64,000 bases of DNA from Nymphaea colorata (GCF_008831285.2 NC_045146.1:17167149-17231148); one strand, 5' to 3'. Positions 49,651 through 63,468 are shown, numbered from the stretch's first letter. The notes: generated by a model from the sequence alone, not told the origin. Program-made: numbers and translations.

Positions 49651-52600
49651 ATGAGCGGGAAGCGCCCTCCTCCTGATCCCGTCGCAGTTCTTCGAGGCCA
49701 TCGAAGTTCTGTTACGGACGTTTGCTTCCATCATTCCAGTCCCATCCTCTTCGCTGGGTACCCTCCTTTTTAGCTCAGCGTTACTGCCCGCGGTTTTATC
49801 TTTTTGTCACGAGATGTAATTTGATTACGTCCCGTTCCGGTAATGCTATCCTTGGTCGCTTGTTCGGTACAGTTGTGCGGACGGAGAATTGCGAATTTGG
49901 GATACGGTTCAGCATCGGACGTTGTCTTCATGCCGGTATATTTATGTTTTATTTGATTCGCTTATTATATTGAAATTGGTTCTTTTGGATGCATGAGCAA
50001 GTTTTTAACTCTGACCATTTGCGGGTTGGTTTGCTGTAGGGCGCACGGTTCCACTTCGGGGGTTATTTGCGTTGCAACGAGCGCGTCTCTAGGGAACAGA
50101 CTCATAAGGTGGTTTCTCAATTTAGTGCTTGATTCATCTACTTTAATGTTTTTTTGTGCACCTCAACGCGTTCCCTGTTATTCACATGCGGTTTCAGCCA
50201 AGGTAGAGACGGAACTGTGAAGCTCTGGGATGTCGAAGAAGGTGGCTTATCAAGGTCTGTATTTAGTATTTGGATGTTCGTCAACTTCGGATCCCTCAAC
50301 ACGATTGTCATGTTTGAGTTTAAGCGATTCGGTAACGGGAAATGATAATCTTTGATATTATGATGGTCCTTGATAGAGCTAAAAAAATCACCGTAGCGGA
50401 TTTTTAGAAGATGCAGATCGTGTAATTTCATTTAAATTTTAAATTTGATGACCCGTTTGTGTGTGTATGATCGATTGCCTGGCGTGTGCTTGTGTGTACA
50501 TGTGCGTCCATGCAGTCTCATGCAGCTCTTACCGTCAAAAGTAGGGGCAGTTATTCAGTCTGCTTACGGGAGTGTAAGACCATAAGGAACTTCCCGAGCT
50601 TCACTTGAAGAAGCTCCAACTATGGTCGTTATCTTTATATAAGTTGCGCAAGATTCTTTTCTTGTTACTTGTTATTCCTCTAAGGTCTCGCATCAGAACA
50701 TGAACGATTGTCAAGTTCACATGTGTGTGCGTTGTAATGCATTGCTAAGACATTATGTGTTCTTACCAAAGTTATTACTGTATGAAGGTTGTTTCCCTGA
50801 TTTTAAGTTAGTTTATTTATAAGGCTGACTTCTCTGCTTTATATCATGACTGCTTGAAGATTATTTGCCTATTCACTTCAAAATTTATTGCTTTAAAGTT
50901 TAAATTGTTATTGGTTGCTTTGTGTTGGCCAGGAAGCCCATAGTTACATTCAGAACAGACTCTTATCATTTTTGCAAGCTTTCAATAGCCAAAATATGCA
51001 GTTCAGTGCAACAACAGAGTGCCGCACTTGTTGATGAATTTGTCAAGCAATCAAGCAAGTCAACTGTAGAATGTACTGAAGATATCAAGAATGTTCTCAT
51101 TGGAGGAACAGCAAGTCTGGGTTTGGACGTGCAGGATTCTACAACTATTGGACCAGCGACTTCAATGCCATTTGATGGTTTGTATGACTTAGATGTTAGT
51201 TTGCAAGTAAAAGTACCTAACAAGCCTGCAGTTGTGTCTGCGATGTGCATGTCTATGTTTGCATATCTGTTTCTTTTGCCAGATGCTTGCGTGCATCATA
51301 TTGCAGACAGAAGGGGGCATGTTTCACCACTATTGTGCATTTTCTGAATAATAAGATCCTTCTCAGGACCATTCATTCATTTATCTTTTGACTTGTTGAA
51401 GAAAAGTTGTTTGTCTTAGACTACTTCGTTTGATTGTTCTCCTGTATCATTTTTCTGCACATTTTTTCTTGTTTCATCATTGGATGCTTTTGTTCTTGTT
51501 GTATTTATTTGTTTCTGAATATATTTTATTCCATCTTTTGCGGAACTATAGATATTGATGATCTCATATTCCTCGACACTAGTAACGACGTCAGAAAGAT
51601 TTTTTTTTAAGCTTTCTTGTCTCAACTTTGTTTTTGTCAGATGTTTTTCCTCTGTTCATTGTTTGTCAGTCAGATTGTGATAACTAAATATGGATTTAGA
51701 GATGGTCTAACAATAAACAAAGCTTTCTGAGTTTGTCTATGGATGGCTTGGGACCAAAGATATAGTGAGTGAGGTTTCAAAAATTTTGACTCACATATTA
51801 CAAGGTGTCTATTAATGTTTCAGCTGTCAGATTAAAGCAGCTCATTCGAAAAGCTTATTTGTAACATTGCATGACCTGTCCTGGCATGTTGGAGTCTATT
51901 TGTTTCCATATTTGGCATATTTTTGTATTTTTTTATTAGAATTAACTTATAATACCAGAAGACTGTTTTGCTAGTCTTTAGATGGGAAGGCCAAATATGA
52001 AAACATTCACTTTAATGGCAGACTAAATTGGAAAAAGTACTGATATTTTCTATTGAAGGTTGAACCTTTGGTTCATATGTCCATGTCCATATGCATGAGT
52101 ATAAAAGCAGTCAAGTTTCAACCTGTCCTACTGTTGGTATATGTCATGGATGCAGTATGTTCTGAATTCATATCGAGTGTGCACGAGTCTGTAAAAGGTA
52201 ATGTTCCTTTAGCTACCTCTTGTCACTATTCACTAGACTGCAAGAATAAATGATGCTAAAGATTTAACAAATACTAGGAATTAGATTATAGCATCAGTAA
52301 TAAAGAACCAAACATAGCAGAGGTAATGCAATACATGCAAACCAACAGAATGTTCTTATGTTGCAAATATATTTATTGATTTGCCTATTGGTACTTCTGT
52401 ATGGTATCGTCAGTCATCTTAAATTCTGTTAAAACATGCTTCTCGGAAAATTCCATTCTAGCAATAAATGTTTGTAAAAAAATTATTTTGTTTTGTTTTG
52501 GTTAAGCACAACATTCGCAAGACCTCGCCTACCAGCATCCGAGCATAGTGGCTTTAGCTGGCGAACATCCTTCTCAGGTGAATATACATCTTGTTCATGT

Positions 52601-55600
52601 GCATACATTTCAATTTTGCCCTTATGAGTCTCTTCTGACATCTAGTTATGTGCTGTGTACAGATAGAGATTTGGGATCTCAATGCTGCTGAGAAAGTTGC
52701 TTGCTTTCCACCTTACAGCAGTGAGAACAGAGAGCTTTCCACAAAACCAAGAGGTCTGCAATTAATTTCCATGTGTTTGTTTTTTCTTGTAATAGTTCTC
52801 TGCTAGATTTTTGTAACTTGTTTTGGAAATTATATGTTGATTGTGTGTTTCATTTGCAAGAGTCAGTTCAGTTCTTTAATTCGTGCATGACACTCAAACC
52901 CATTCTTCTTACTCCCTTATTAATTGCACCTGCACCTGCACCTGCACCCAAGTTTTTTTGAAATTTACAGCACCTGCATTCACACCCACACTTGCATACC
53001 TCACACCCATGAGACACATCTACCATAGTATGTCTTACTACTAAGAAGATGTGTCAAGGAATGCAAAATGGGTGATATTGAGCCAGGTACTTCATGGCTG
53101 ATTCTGTACCTAGTTCAATGTCTGCTTGAGTGGATAAGGTGTACTTTTTCTCACATGTACCTTAAACATTTGTTTCTTTTGATGTTGCAGGCATGTGTAT
53201 GGCTGTCCAAGCTTTTTTCCAATCATCTAATGGATTCTTGAACGTTCTAGCAGGGTTTGTTTGCTAGCCCCACTATTTATTGTTAAAAAACTAGTATCAT
53301 GCTTGAATTTCTTACCTACTTTTGCTATCCATAGCTGAAATTTGTTAAAAAAAATTGCTTGGCAAACTTTCTATTCACAAGTTTTTTCTTGGAAAAATTT
53401 CTATCAGGAGCTTTTATTCAATTTTCTTGAGAAATCCCTGAAAGATGGCTGATATACTAAAAAATAAAGAAAAATTCTAATGGAAAGGGAATAATACATT
53501 TTAATAGTTCCCCTAATAAGATGAAACATAAACCATTCTTGTAACATGTCAAGGTTTGTCTCTGCCTTGCCATTGGTTTGTACTCTCCAATGGGCAGGCA
53601 TACTGTTTGTCTTATCAAGTCCTAATACTTGCATACGGTCTGATGCTTAAGGCCAACGACACAAAAAGGATGTTATGACAATAACTGAAGTCCCCAAAAC
53701 TAAATAAACGAATAAAGAAAGTACCTGAATGTGTTTATTGACCACAATCTGGCAAGGTTTTGCGTTAGCTTGGTTTCATTAGATATGGGCCCTCATGCAA
53801 CGAGGTCCATCTTTTCTCTTTCTTTGGTTCTAGACTTACATATCAACTAAAGTAACCTCCACAACTTGCATAACTTGATTGCTGTACTTTGTTGGAACTT
53901 GGAAAGCCTTTTCTTATTCTTGGCATAAGATATCATGCAGTATACAACTTATAAATGAAATCTTGTAGGTAAGCTTGAGAGAATGCTACTAAATGGGCTG
54001 ACTATGTGTGTTAGATGCAAACTCCAACAGGATTAGATTGCTAGCATGGGGATCTATTTTTGCCTTTATTACTTTCTTATCTTCAAGATCTTGCACAACT
54101 AATACCTCCACTTTTCCCTTGGACTTTTTAAGTCCACAATGAACTTCTTTTTGGGTAAGAATCTCATTTGTCAAAGACATGCCTATGTAGAGATCTTTTC
54201 ACACTTCAGAAGCTTCTGGCTTTATAATATGGCAATTCCTTCCCTTTTTGGCCCTTTTTTGGGGAACCTTTTGCATAAGCCCCACTATCTACCCAGAACA
54301 TATTTTTATTTCATAGGTCTCTATTTGAGCATGTAGAGTCAAATAGCTGTCTTTTTCCAATTATTTAAGTAACTCTACTAGTTCTCTTAAGACTTGTAGA
54401 ATTAAATAGTTAGCATCTATTTTCATTTGCATCCCTGTGATCAACTAGGCATAAGTAGCCAGCTTGATAAAATTGGTGACAGATCTTGGGGAAATGAAGT
54501 TGTTCTCACTTTGATTATTGACCATGCTTCTTAACAAAGCGATTAGTTCCTCGTGAACCACCCTGACTATTCCTTGCAAAGAGCCATCTTTCTCATTCCA
54601 TTCCTCTCCACTACAAACAGTTGTATCTCCCTTATATGGTGAAAAAACATGAGATTTCTAGCTGGGCTTGCTATAGTTTCTATTGTTGTCTGTATCAAAT
54701 GGAAGCCACTACCTTTTTCTAGTTGTGAGAGAATTTGGCAGCTGCTCAATCATTTTGGTTGAATCTTTCCATAGCTTGAGCAAGTGTTCTTGTTTATCCA
54801 TCTCTGCTTGGCCACAGGTGGTCAACTTGATGAATTGTCAATATCTGGTTGCATTGATTGTTCACCATCTTTTTACTGAAATATTCTCAACAATCTGTTC
54901 AAAATTCAAATGCATCAAACCCAAACACAATAGCAAACTTGTTGAATCAAACTGCTAATCTTCATTATCTTCAAGCTGCCATGAAGAAGCAGCGGTACTC
55001 CAAGGCTACATTCCAAGAGAACTAAAAAGAACTTAATGAATGGGGCGGAACCCTATACTGAAAGCAGTAAAAGACCAAACTGCCCTTCACTTTTAAGAGT
55101 TATAACAATAAGAAAATTAGAACTAGTTACAACAGAAATGACAGGTACAAATTTTTACCAACATAAAAGGAAATTAGACCCATATACTTTAACAAAATCC
55201 TCTTTCTTAATCCATTTCATTGTGCTAGATAGATTGTTACTTGCCTATAACGTAACGATACATGGGATCCCATCTATTCCTTCACTTGTGTGTGAGTCTT
55301 TGCACAGTGTATGCATTGATAATCTTTTCCGGCTATGGATGAGACATGACCACTGTCCTGTCTGGTCCTCTCATATCCTTGTAGCATTAAGGAGTCAATG
55401 CCAAGTTTATCTGTATCTCTATGACACCTGGCACAAACTATTGGTCTTAGTGAAATTATTAGTCCTTATAGTTGGTGTCCATGTTAAACTTGTTATCCAG
55501 ATTTTGTAGAACCAGAATGATCTTATCTTCACTTTGATCATTGACTACCTTTATTGAGAGAAAGCGTTATGTCAACTGCCCATACTGATTCTTTCTGAAG

Positions 55601-58600
55601 ACCTCTCTTTCTCAGTTCTTTTCACTACAACGTGGAGAGTTCTATCTGACCAATTTGGAGAGGAAGAAGACATGACATATTACATATATAAGGACTTCTA
55701 TCATGGGGATGTTTGTTTTTATAAGATAGCTGTATTTTAAAATAGTTCCACAAGTTTTGGCTGTGCTTCTCTTTCATTTTAAATGAAAGTACAATGGGAA
55801 TGAATCTGGTTTTTCTAGAGTGTAAACTATTGGAACATGATCCATGTTATTCTAGATTATGCACTTAATGTGGCTGATTTTGTAAAACATTATATGATGG
55901 ATGCGGGATTGTAGTTATGAAGATGGCAGCTTTGCTTGGTGGGACTCAAGAAAGCCGGAGACTCCAGTAGCTTCAGTTAGGTTTCACTCTGAGCCAGGTA
56001 AAGTTGTAGTATTGTAGTTTCATTCATAAATGTCATAAGAACATGCATACTAATTGCATCCACATCCAGTATTGAGTCTCGCAGTTGACAAAACATGCAC
56101 CAGTGGAATGTCTGGAGGTGCGGACAACAAAATCGTGCTCTTCTCTTTGGATCATCAGATGGTATGTATTTGTCGAAGTAATCAGGTTTATGATCTTGGG
56201 TTTATCACATGATTGATGATTCACATTATGCCTTGCAAACATATTATCTTATCTATGACATGGTGTAATTTGCTCCATGTTACACATAATCCGGTGAGCT
56301 TCGAATATGAGATTGCCTTAACTGTTCGTCGCTGATAGGGAATATGTTTTTAACTTTCTCCTATTCTTCTAGGATCAGCTTTAATCTCAAGATGGTAAAA
56401 TTGGTTTTATTTAACATGTCGATATGTCCACCTTTTGTGAACTTTGTTGTTGAGTTTCTGTCATGTCTGAATAAAAACTCCATTTCTTCATTGTTCGGAT
56501 TTGCTTTCTAGATAATTTAGAATTCCAGGATTCACTGGGGGATAAAGTGGGGACTGCAACAAATAGATCTCTTCCTTCATATTGATTTACACGGTTATTC
56601 TTTTGTTTGTGCAATTTGACCAACGACTAAAGCAATAAATAATTAGCTTATGTATGTTAGAAAATTTTATTATCTTAGTCTTGTCTCATTGTGTCACAGT
56701 TCACTGTTTCAACTAAGAAGGAGATCAGTTTGCAGCAGCCAGGCATTGCGAGTGTCTCCATACGAATGGATAATAAAATTGCTGCTACTGCAGGTTGGGA
56801 TCACAGGTGATCTATTACACACCTTTACCCCCTTCCCAACTGCTCTGCTCTCAAAATCAAACATTTAATGGAGATCTTAATATTAAGATAAAATTTATTA
56901 TTCACTTTTCAAAATATTGTGATATTAATGCCCAATTTCTGTAAAATGGGGACAGTGGAAAGTCATGAAAATATCTTGGACATATTTGAAGTTTTCATTG
57001 TACTTGAGACTTATGATTCTAGGATGCACTAACATGATAATTTGAAAGATACTTAAATACCTAAACAGCAACTTCTTGAGAATTTTGGAAGATCTTAAAA
57101 TACCTAAATGGCAACTTCTTGAAAAGTCCTCTCGTGAGGGTATTCTAACAGTGGTTTTGATATTTCTGAGGCAGTTTCAAATGCTGTCTGCTCCATGTAG
57201 CAATGAGTGGATCATGGCTGGGCTGGGCACAGTTGAGAAGTGAAAAGGAGCGAGTACGTGTTTGAGAAATATGTATTTTAGGATGGTGTTTGCAATCTAA
57301 GAAATGAATAAGATCGAAGTAAATAGATTATATAGGAATTCTATCGATGAAAAAAACAAAAAGTTGTTACTCAAGATTGTTTTCTCATATATTTTATGAA
57401 AGCTGCTAATATACTACTCAAAAGGTTGTGGTAATGCATGGAAGCAAATCAGGAAAAATATGAAAAGGAATGAAGGACCTAAAATGCATGGTTACAGGTG
57501 ATATGAGAGATTGTGAGGTCTTGTGATCCTAAATGAGAAGGGATGGAGGTGCATGGCCTGTACATCTTGCCATATGCCTGGAAGAAAGCTTGATGTTTTG
57601 ACAAATGATGGCAGTAGGATAACATATCCAAACATTTTTGGACTAATTAGCAATGATGATATCTTTCATTGAATTTCAAAGAAATGGAAATTGAGGTGTA
57701 TATATAGCACAAGGAATAGTTTAGACTGCCTTTGTGCTGTAGTAGGATTATTTTCGTACCCCAGCCATCCGTGCTGTAGTAGGATTATTTTCGTACCCCA
57801 GCCATCCCCCCACCCCCCAATTTTTCCTCAACTGCAGACAGCCGAATCCTCAACCAAGGAAGCATTCAAGCCATCATGCCGATTGCCGACTACTATGAGT
57901 AACAAGAAGGTAGGGGGAGACATAACTATTTTGTTCAATAAAGATATACTTTGGTCTTCTGTTTGTTGCTTGCAAAATTACCCATTCATCTTGTGTGTTG
58001 CCTTTCTTAGACTAAATTGACCATGGTCACATCTTTCACTCTACTTTCCAAAAAAATTGGAAAAAATATTGCATGCTCTCTCCCTCTCGCTCTCTCCAAT
58101 AAAATGTGTAAGCTGCATAGGCATGCTCTGTCTGTCTCGCTCTCTAATTTTTAGGGTCAATTTTGTAAATAAAATTTAATGCTCACTTTGGCTCACATTG
58201 ACAGGATTCGGATATACAATTACCGAAATGCGAATCCACTAGCTATATTGAAGTATCATTATGCTACGGTATGTATGTCAAAGTGCATCTCCCCCCACTC
58301 CCTGGTCAGTTTCATTTGCTGTAACTTGTGGCTTTCCAATTTTTTGCCATATGTGAAATGTCCTTTGATAATATCTTTGGTTTTCATCAAAGCCGTTGGG
58401 CTCCATCAGCCAGTATCCTTGATGGTGACAGATTTCTCATGGTCATCCTTAGAAGCATTTAGTACAGTTGATTTATGAATTTAAGCCCATTAGTTTTAAG
58501 TTTCTATACTTTAGTTTCTTCTTTATCCCCTATTCAAGAAGTGGCCATGAACACATTATGAAAACCACGTGTCTCTCCTATGGAGGACAATCAATGAAAA

Positions 58601-58793
58601 TAATCTCTTCTTGTATTACCTGCTTAGAGGCTATTTTTCTAATTTGTCAACATGTGCAAGAAATGTACTTTATTCTCAATTTTTCTTGTTACAGTGCAAT
58701 GCAGTGTCATTCTCAGATGACTGTAGGTTGCTTGCTTCATCCTCAGAAGATGCTACTATTGCTCTTTGGAGTCTATATCCTCCTCAAAAGTAG
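49651..58793 (+). CDS. DSE1: WD40-repeat protein DSE1/TANMEI (GNB1L/ASA1-like)
   Basis: In Arabidopsis this WD40 protein is needed for embryogenesis and limits plasmodesmal transport. Exons: 49651-49757, 49873-49935, 50040-50108, 50198-50254, 50933-51177, 52156-52197, 52507-52577, 52663-52753, 53191-53254, 55915-55997, 56070-56161, 56700-56806, 58205-58268 and 58695-58793, giving 417 aa against about 386 in Arabidopsis. It starts [22 protein letters not shown]-type blades include [11 protein letters not shown] (37-47), [12 protein letters not shown] (80-91), [16 protein letters not shown] (210-224), [44 protein letters not shown] and [18 protein letters not shown] at the end. Residues about 110-200 form a poorly conserved insert. 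There the exon 5 end is uncertain: a donor at 51206 joined to an acceptor at 52059 is also in phase. Confidence 0.92.
54500..55630. repeat. Diverged direct repeat in DSE1 intron 9
   Basis: Within the 2.66-kb ninth intron, 54500-54620 and 55520-55630 share TCACTTTGATTATTGAC / TTCACTTTGATCATTGAC and CCACTACAA / TCACTACAA at an offset of about 1.02 kb. Neither copy reads as a recognisable protein. They may be parts of one old retroelement. Confidence 0.5.
57734..57807. repeat. Perfect 37-bp tandem duplication in DSE1 intron 12
   Basis: 57734-57770 and 57771-57807 are identical 37-mers starting GTGCTGTAGTAGG and ending CCCCAGCCATCC. A perfect match implies a very recent event or a still-variable minisatellite. 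Confidence 0.97.
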
Positions 58794-59964
58794 ATGTACG
58801 AGAGTGATATCCAAAACCGGTAGTAAAAGATTTGGTGGTCTAATGCTGGACTGGGTTTCTGCTTGAACGTGGAATCATGACGTTAACTACTTGGTGAGTG
58901 GCTCCATCGAGGAGGCTGAAGGCAATTCGTTATTGAATGAACATGACATTAACTACCAACTGGTTGGTGGCTTCGTGAAGGAAACTGAAGGCAATTCGTG
59001 ATGGAATGGTCAAATACAATCACATCAGTCATGCTTGCAGCAGTGCTTGAGAGGCGTTTGAAATCGAGGGGCTGTTGGATCCGGGCTATTCAGTTAGTCA
59101 TTAAAGTCATGTAATTTGCTGGCTGTCCATAGATTAGCATACTGATTTGATGGTGACATTGTTTAATATGAACAGTAAATGCTGTGAAAGTTTGAAGCAT
59201 GCTGTAGCTGCATAAGGTGCTTCAATCAAGCTTAAAAGTCTCAAATCCAACTCTAATTTTGCTTTTTAGCATGTTTTTGGATGGTCGGCGGTTGTTTATT
59301 GCCGTGTATATGCTGATGTATGAAAAAACAAGGCTACAGTTTCAGTCTGTTACATACATTTGGTTGTTTCTTCATTGTTTGTCGTTTCGATTCATATCAG
59401 TTGATTTTGATTACACTGGTTCCTATTCCACCATGATATGTGAGAAAGACCATGGTTGAAAGTTTCGAAGATGTGAATTTTGATATCATGCTATCCTGCT
59501 GTTATACAAAGAGTTGATTTCCTAGAAAAAGATTGCCATATCTAAAGCTTGCAAGGTAAGAATTATCAGACGGTGACTGTCAGACGGACCAGATATATAT
59601 AATATCTGTCAATATGACCCCTTACATGGCTTCCATAAGTGATTGTTTGGAAAAGCTTTTTGTCGAAAAAGTTTCCATAAAAAAAGTTACCAGATTGAGA
59701 TGGGGATGAAAATTTTTTCTGTGGATATACATTTGCACTAGTAATTGAAAGAATGAAAAATTATTCCTGAATTTGTTTTAAATGTTTGATGAAAGTAGAT
59801 GAATATATGGGAAATGAAAAAGATAGCCGTGGAGTTTGGGTTGGGCTTGGGGACTGGCATTTTAAGCTAGAGGTTAACAATGTGGATAACTAAGCATCTT
59901 TCTTTTGGTTTGTATCACTTGATATATAAAATTGAAATCAGCCGACTATTTCTATGGACATGAT
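58794..59964. other. DSE1 downstream region
   Basis: This begins with the expected 3' untranslated region of DSE1 and then becomes AT-rich intergenic DNA. Related sentences of sequence recur at 58880-58940 and 58945-59005 (GGAGGCTGAAGGCAATTCGT and GAAACTGAAGGCAATTCGTG), a small degenerate tandem duplication. No gene seen. Confidence 0.5.
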
Positions 59965-60070
59965 TTCTTTTTTGTGTCACGAAAGATCGTCACAAAAGAT
60001 GTTTTCCATTGAAAAAACCTAGCCAAGAAATTTTCTATTTGTGACGGTTTTCAGTGACACAATACAAAAA
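59965..60070. mobile_element. Inverted-repeat fragment, CACTA-like subterminal motif
   Basis: The left arm TTTTTTGTGTCACGAAAG and the right arm, in reverse TTTTTGTATTGTGTCACTGA, pair along with a second block CGTCACAAA. The GTGACGGTTTTCAGTGACAC motif resembles subterminal repeats of plant CACTA transposons. No CACTA terminus or target duplication was found, so this would be a fragment or small foldback derivative. Confidence 0.5.
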
Positions 60071-60120
60071 TTAATCGTCCGGTCAGAGAAGTAATCTACT
60101 GATTTCCATTATATATATAA

Positions 60121-60748
60121 TAGAGAGAGCGAGAGAAATAGAAACTTAACCATGACTGTCCATTTTTGTGTCAAATGAACAGCTAATCAAAGTCGTCTGA
60201 TCTTGAAGAAGGGATGGCTCTAGTGCTGTCCTTTTTTTTTCTTATCTTTTTCCCTCTCTTTCTGTCTCTCTCTCTGATTCCCTCCCTCTCCCCAACTCTC
60301 CTTCCTCACCTTCTTCCCCCACCTCCTCCAATTTCCTCCAACACAGCGGCTGCCGAAACAATTCCCCATTGGTGATAGGCTGGCCGGCCCTCTGCCATCT
60401 TGACGGAAGACCAATGGTGGGTGCCGGTGAGGCGCCGGGTGGCGGTGGCAAAGATGGGTGGAGTATCACCCATTTGTCCCTCCCTCTCACCATATCTACC
60501 ATCAACCGGGAAGCCGCCGGTGGTATCCACCGATGCTGGCAGCCCGTTGGGCCTCCGCATCCCCCCGGAGGCCAGCTGGCGTTGGTGGATACCGCCAGCA
60601 GCAGCTGCTGGTGATGGAATTTGGTGAGAAAGAGGAAGAGGGAGGAACAAAAGTAAAAGAAAAAGAAAAATGGACACCTTGAGAGCTTAGCTGTCCATTT
60701 GACACAGAAAGGGATAGAGTCATGGTTCAGTTTCGCGCTCTCTCTCTA
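60121..60748. mobile_element. Foldback element with long inverted arms and GC-rich core
   Basis: The left arm (60121-60300) and right arm (about 60618-60748) are inverted copies. AACCATGACTGTCC...TGTGTCAAATGAACAGCTAA matches, in reverse, ACCATGACTCTATCC...TGTGTCAAATGGACAGCTAA, and both continue into C/T-rich tracts. Between them is a GC-rich core, 60340-60610, which itself contains an inverted pair (GGTGGTATCCACC and GGTGGATACCGCC). Long inverted arms around GC-rich DNA are typical of Mutator-like or Pack-type elements. The ends and target duplication are not resolved. Confidence 0.65.
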
Positions 60749-60889
60749 AGGGACCGTTTGGTTCATTGTAATTTTAAGAAAAACAATGAAAAAAATGTGT
60801 GAATAATATTAGATGATGAAAATACTCATTTTTTAAAATTTTTTTTGTCCATTTTAATGGATTAGCTCTCGTAAGAATTGAACCACTTT

Positions 60890-61084
60890 TTGAGAAAAAC
60901 AAAGAGAAAAAATGTGAACTAATATTTTATGATTAAGATACCAATTACTTTGTTTCTTCTTTTTTTCTCTCAATCGACTATCAGATCAGTCGGATAATCG
61001 ACTTTGGAAGCCAAATTCACCATTGATTGATTATCTTACTCACACAATATTAGTTTACATTTTTTTTCTTTGTTTTACTCTCAA
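60890..61084. mobile_element. MITE-like inverted repeat, about 195 bp
   Basis: TTGAGAAAAACAAAGAGAAA at the left pairs with the reverse complement of the right end, TTGAGAGTAAAACAAAGAAA. The pairing continues through AAATGT-AACTAATATT. The AT-rich inside has no coding capacity. A near-copy of the left arm also occurs at about 60776-60810. Superfamily unknown. Confidence 0.6.
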
Positions 61085-61139
61085 CTGTCTATTATAGTGG
61101 ATTAGAAGGTTTACATGAGTGAGTTGGATGACTCTCTAG

Positions 61140-62057
<918 letters not shown>

Positions 62058-62191
62058 AGCTAGACGTATTTATTAAAATCAGGCCTTAAAAACACAATAT
62101 TCAGCACGATTTATTTGGTAGACATGTCTATCAAATAAATCATGATGAATATTGTGTATATAAGGCCTGATTGAATTAAATACGTCCAGCT
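62058..62191. mobile_element. 134-bp near-perfect palindrome (MITE or hairpin RNA locus)
   Basis: The two arms of about 67 bp run from AGCTAGACGTATTT at the left to AAATACGTCCAGCT at the right, meeting at the palindromic centre GGTAGACATGTCTATC. I count about nine mismatches per arm and essentially no loop. A transcript would fold into a long hairpin. It may be a small MITE whose halves are almost all inverted repeat, or a siRNA/miRNA-like precursor. No target duplication was seen. Confidence 0.8.
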
Positions 62192-63093
62192 ATAGTTTTC
62201 ACAGCATGTTATAGGGATCCGTAGTGCATAATGCCATTATATGTGGTTATGTGTGTATATGTTTAAATTGTCACAATTATCTAAAATTATAGTTCACCCT
62301 AGACCATTAAATATTAAGAGATGTGCAAGTGACGAGGATGTCTAAAAAAATTAACGTTTTAGGTACTTTTATGAAAAAAAGTACTTGTGAAAATAAAGAA
62401 GGTTTCTCTTCGATCTGTTGAAAACATCACAATTATATGTGTTGTCTCTATAGTAGTTGAGGGTTGATTCACACACATGAGTCTTTGAGAGTGCTTTGGC
62501 AATAAGAACACTAATTACAACGTTTCAACTTCCATGACTTTGTCCTAACTACCAGAGTAAGTTCATGAAACATTGTATTAATGTTCAATGAATATCTGTC
62601 TTAATTTTTAGAACGATTCATGAAACACTCTGTTATTATTCCTGTTGCCAAAGTTGTCCCTTCTTTTATGGTAATAAGCTGGGTGATATTATACGTTCTA
62701 AGGTTGAGGGGAACCTCAAATGTTTCACATTACCCTTAAATCGGTTCAGGTTTGTTTGAGCTTCTCTTTCAAGTCAAAAAAAGGTTTGAATCTAGACACG
62801 CAAATAATGTTATCCTACATCTGCATTTGCTGATCAGACGGACCATAGAACAATTCCAAATGAGAATGATGACTCAAGCTAAAATAAATTGGACATAAAC
62901 CTACAAACACATACACACAAACGCCTAACTGATCTATGGTTTGGTGTCAAAAGCTCGTATTTATTAATTCTAAGAATCATAATTAGCTTGCAAGAAAGGT
63001 CATCTAGACCATTGATGAATGTCCTTAACATTGTTTAAGGCGGGCTAGGGGCCTATTTAAGGTAGGCCCATGGTTTGATTGTCATGGGTGCTG
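62192..63093. other. Intergenic, nothing recognised
   Basis: AT-rich DNA with no supported gene or clear repeat structure. Confidence 0.45.
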
Positions 63094-63468
63094 TGTAACC
63101 ACTCGGGCTACACTGGGCTTAGGCTCATAGTCTAACGAATTGCAACCTACCTCTTAGTAGTTTTGGTTTGAACCTGAAAAAAACCATCAACCAGGACAAA
63201 CAATTAATTTAACAACTCCTTTTATAAGTCTCCAAAGATTCCTCACAATATTAAATGTGAATGTTGAACCGTACTTTGATACGACTATAACAACCCACTC
63301 GCACCAGGCTCAAGTCACTGCTTTGATGGATCACAACTCGCCTTCTAACAGTTTTGATTTTAACTTAAAAAAAAAAACTAAGAACAATAACAACTAATTA
63401 TTTTAACAACCCATTTTATAACTTTTACAAGATTCTTATATATGAGACTAAACTTTTAGGGTGTTACA
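63094..63468. repeat. Possible degraded LTR (TGTAAC...GTTACA)
   Basis: The stretch begins TGTAACCACTCGGGC and ends TAGGGTGTTACA, the 5'-TG...CA-3' inverted ends common on plant LTRs. Two diverged internal copies of about 130 bp are visible (CTTAGTAGTTTTGGTTTGAAC and CTAACAGTTTTGATTTTAAC). There is no 5-bp target duplication, so if it is a solo LTR it is old or misbounded. Confidence 0.25.
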
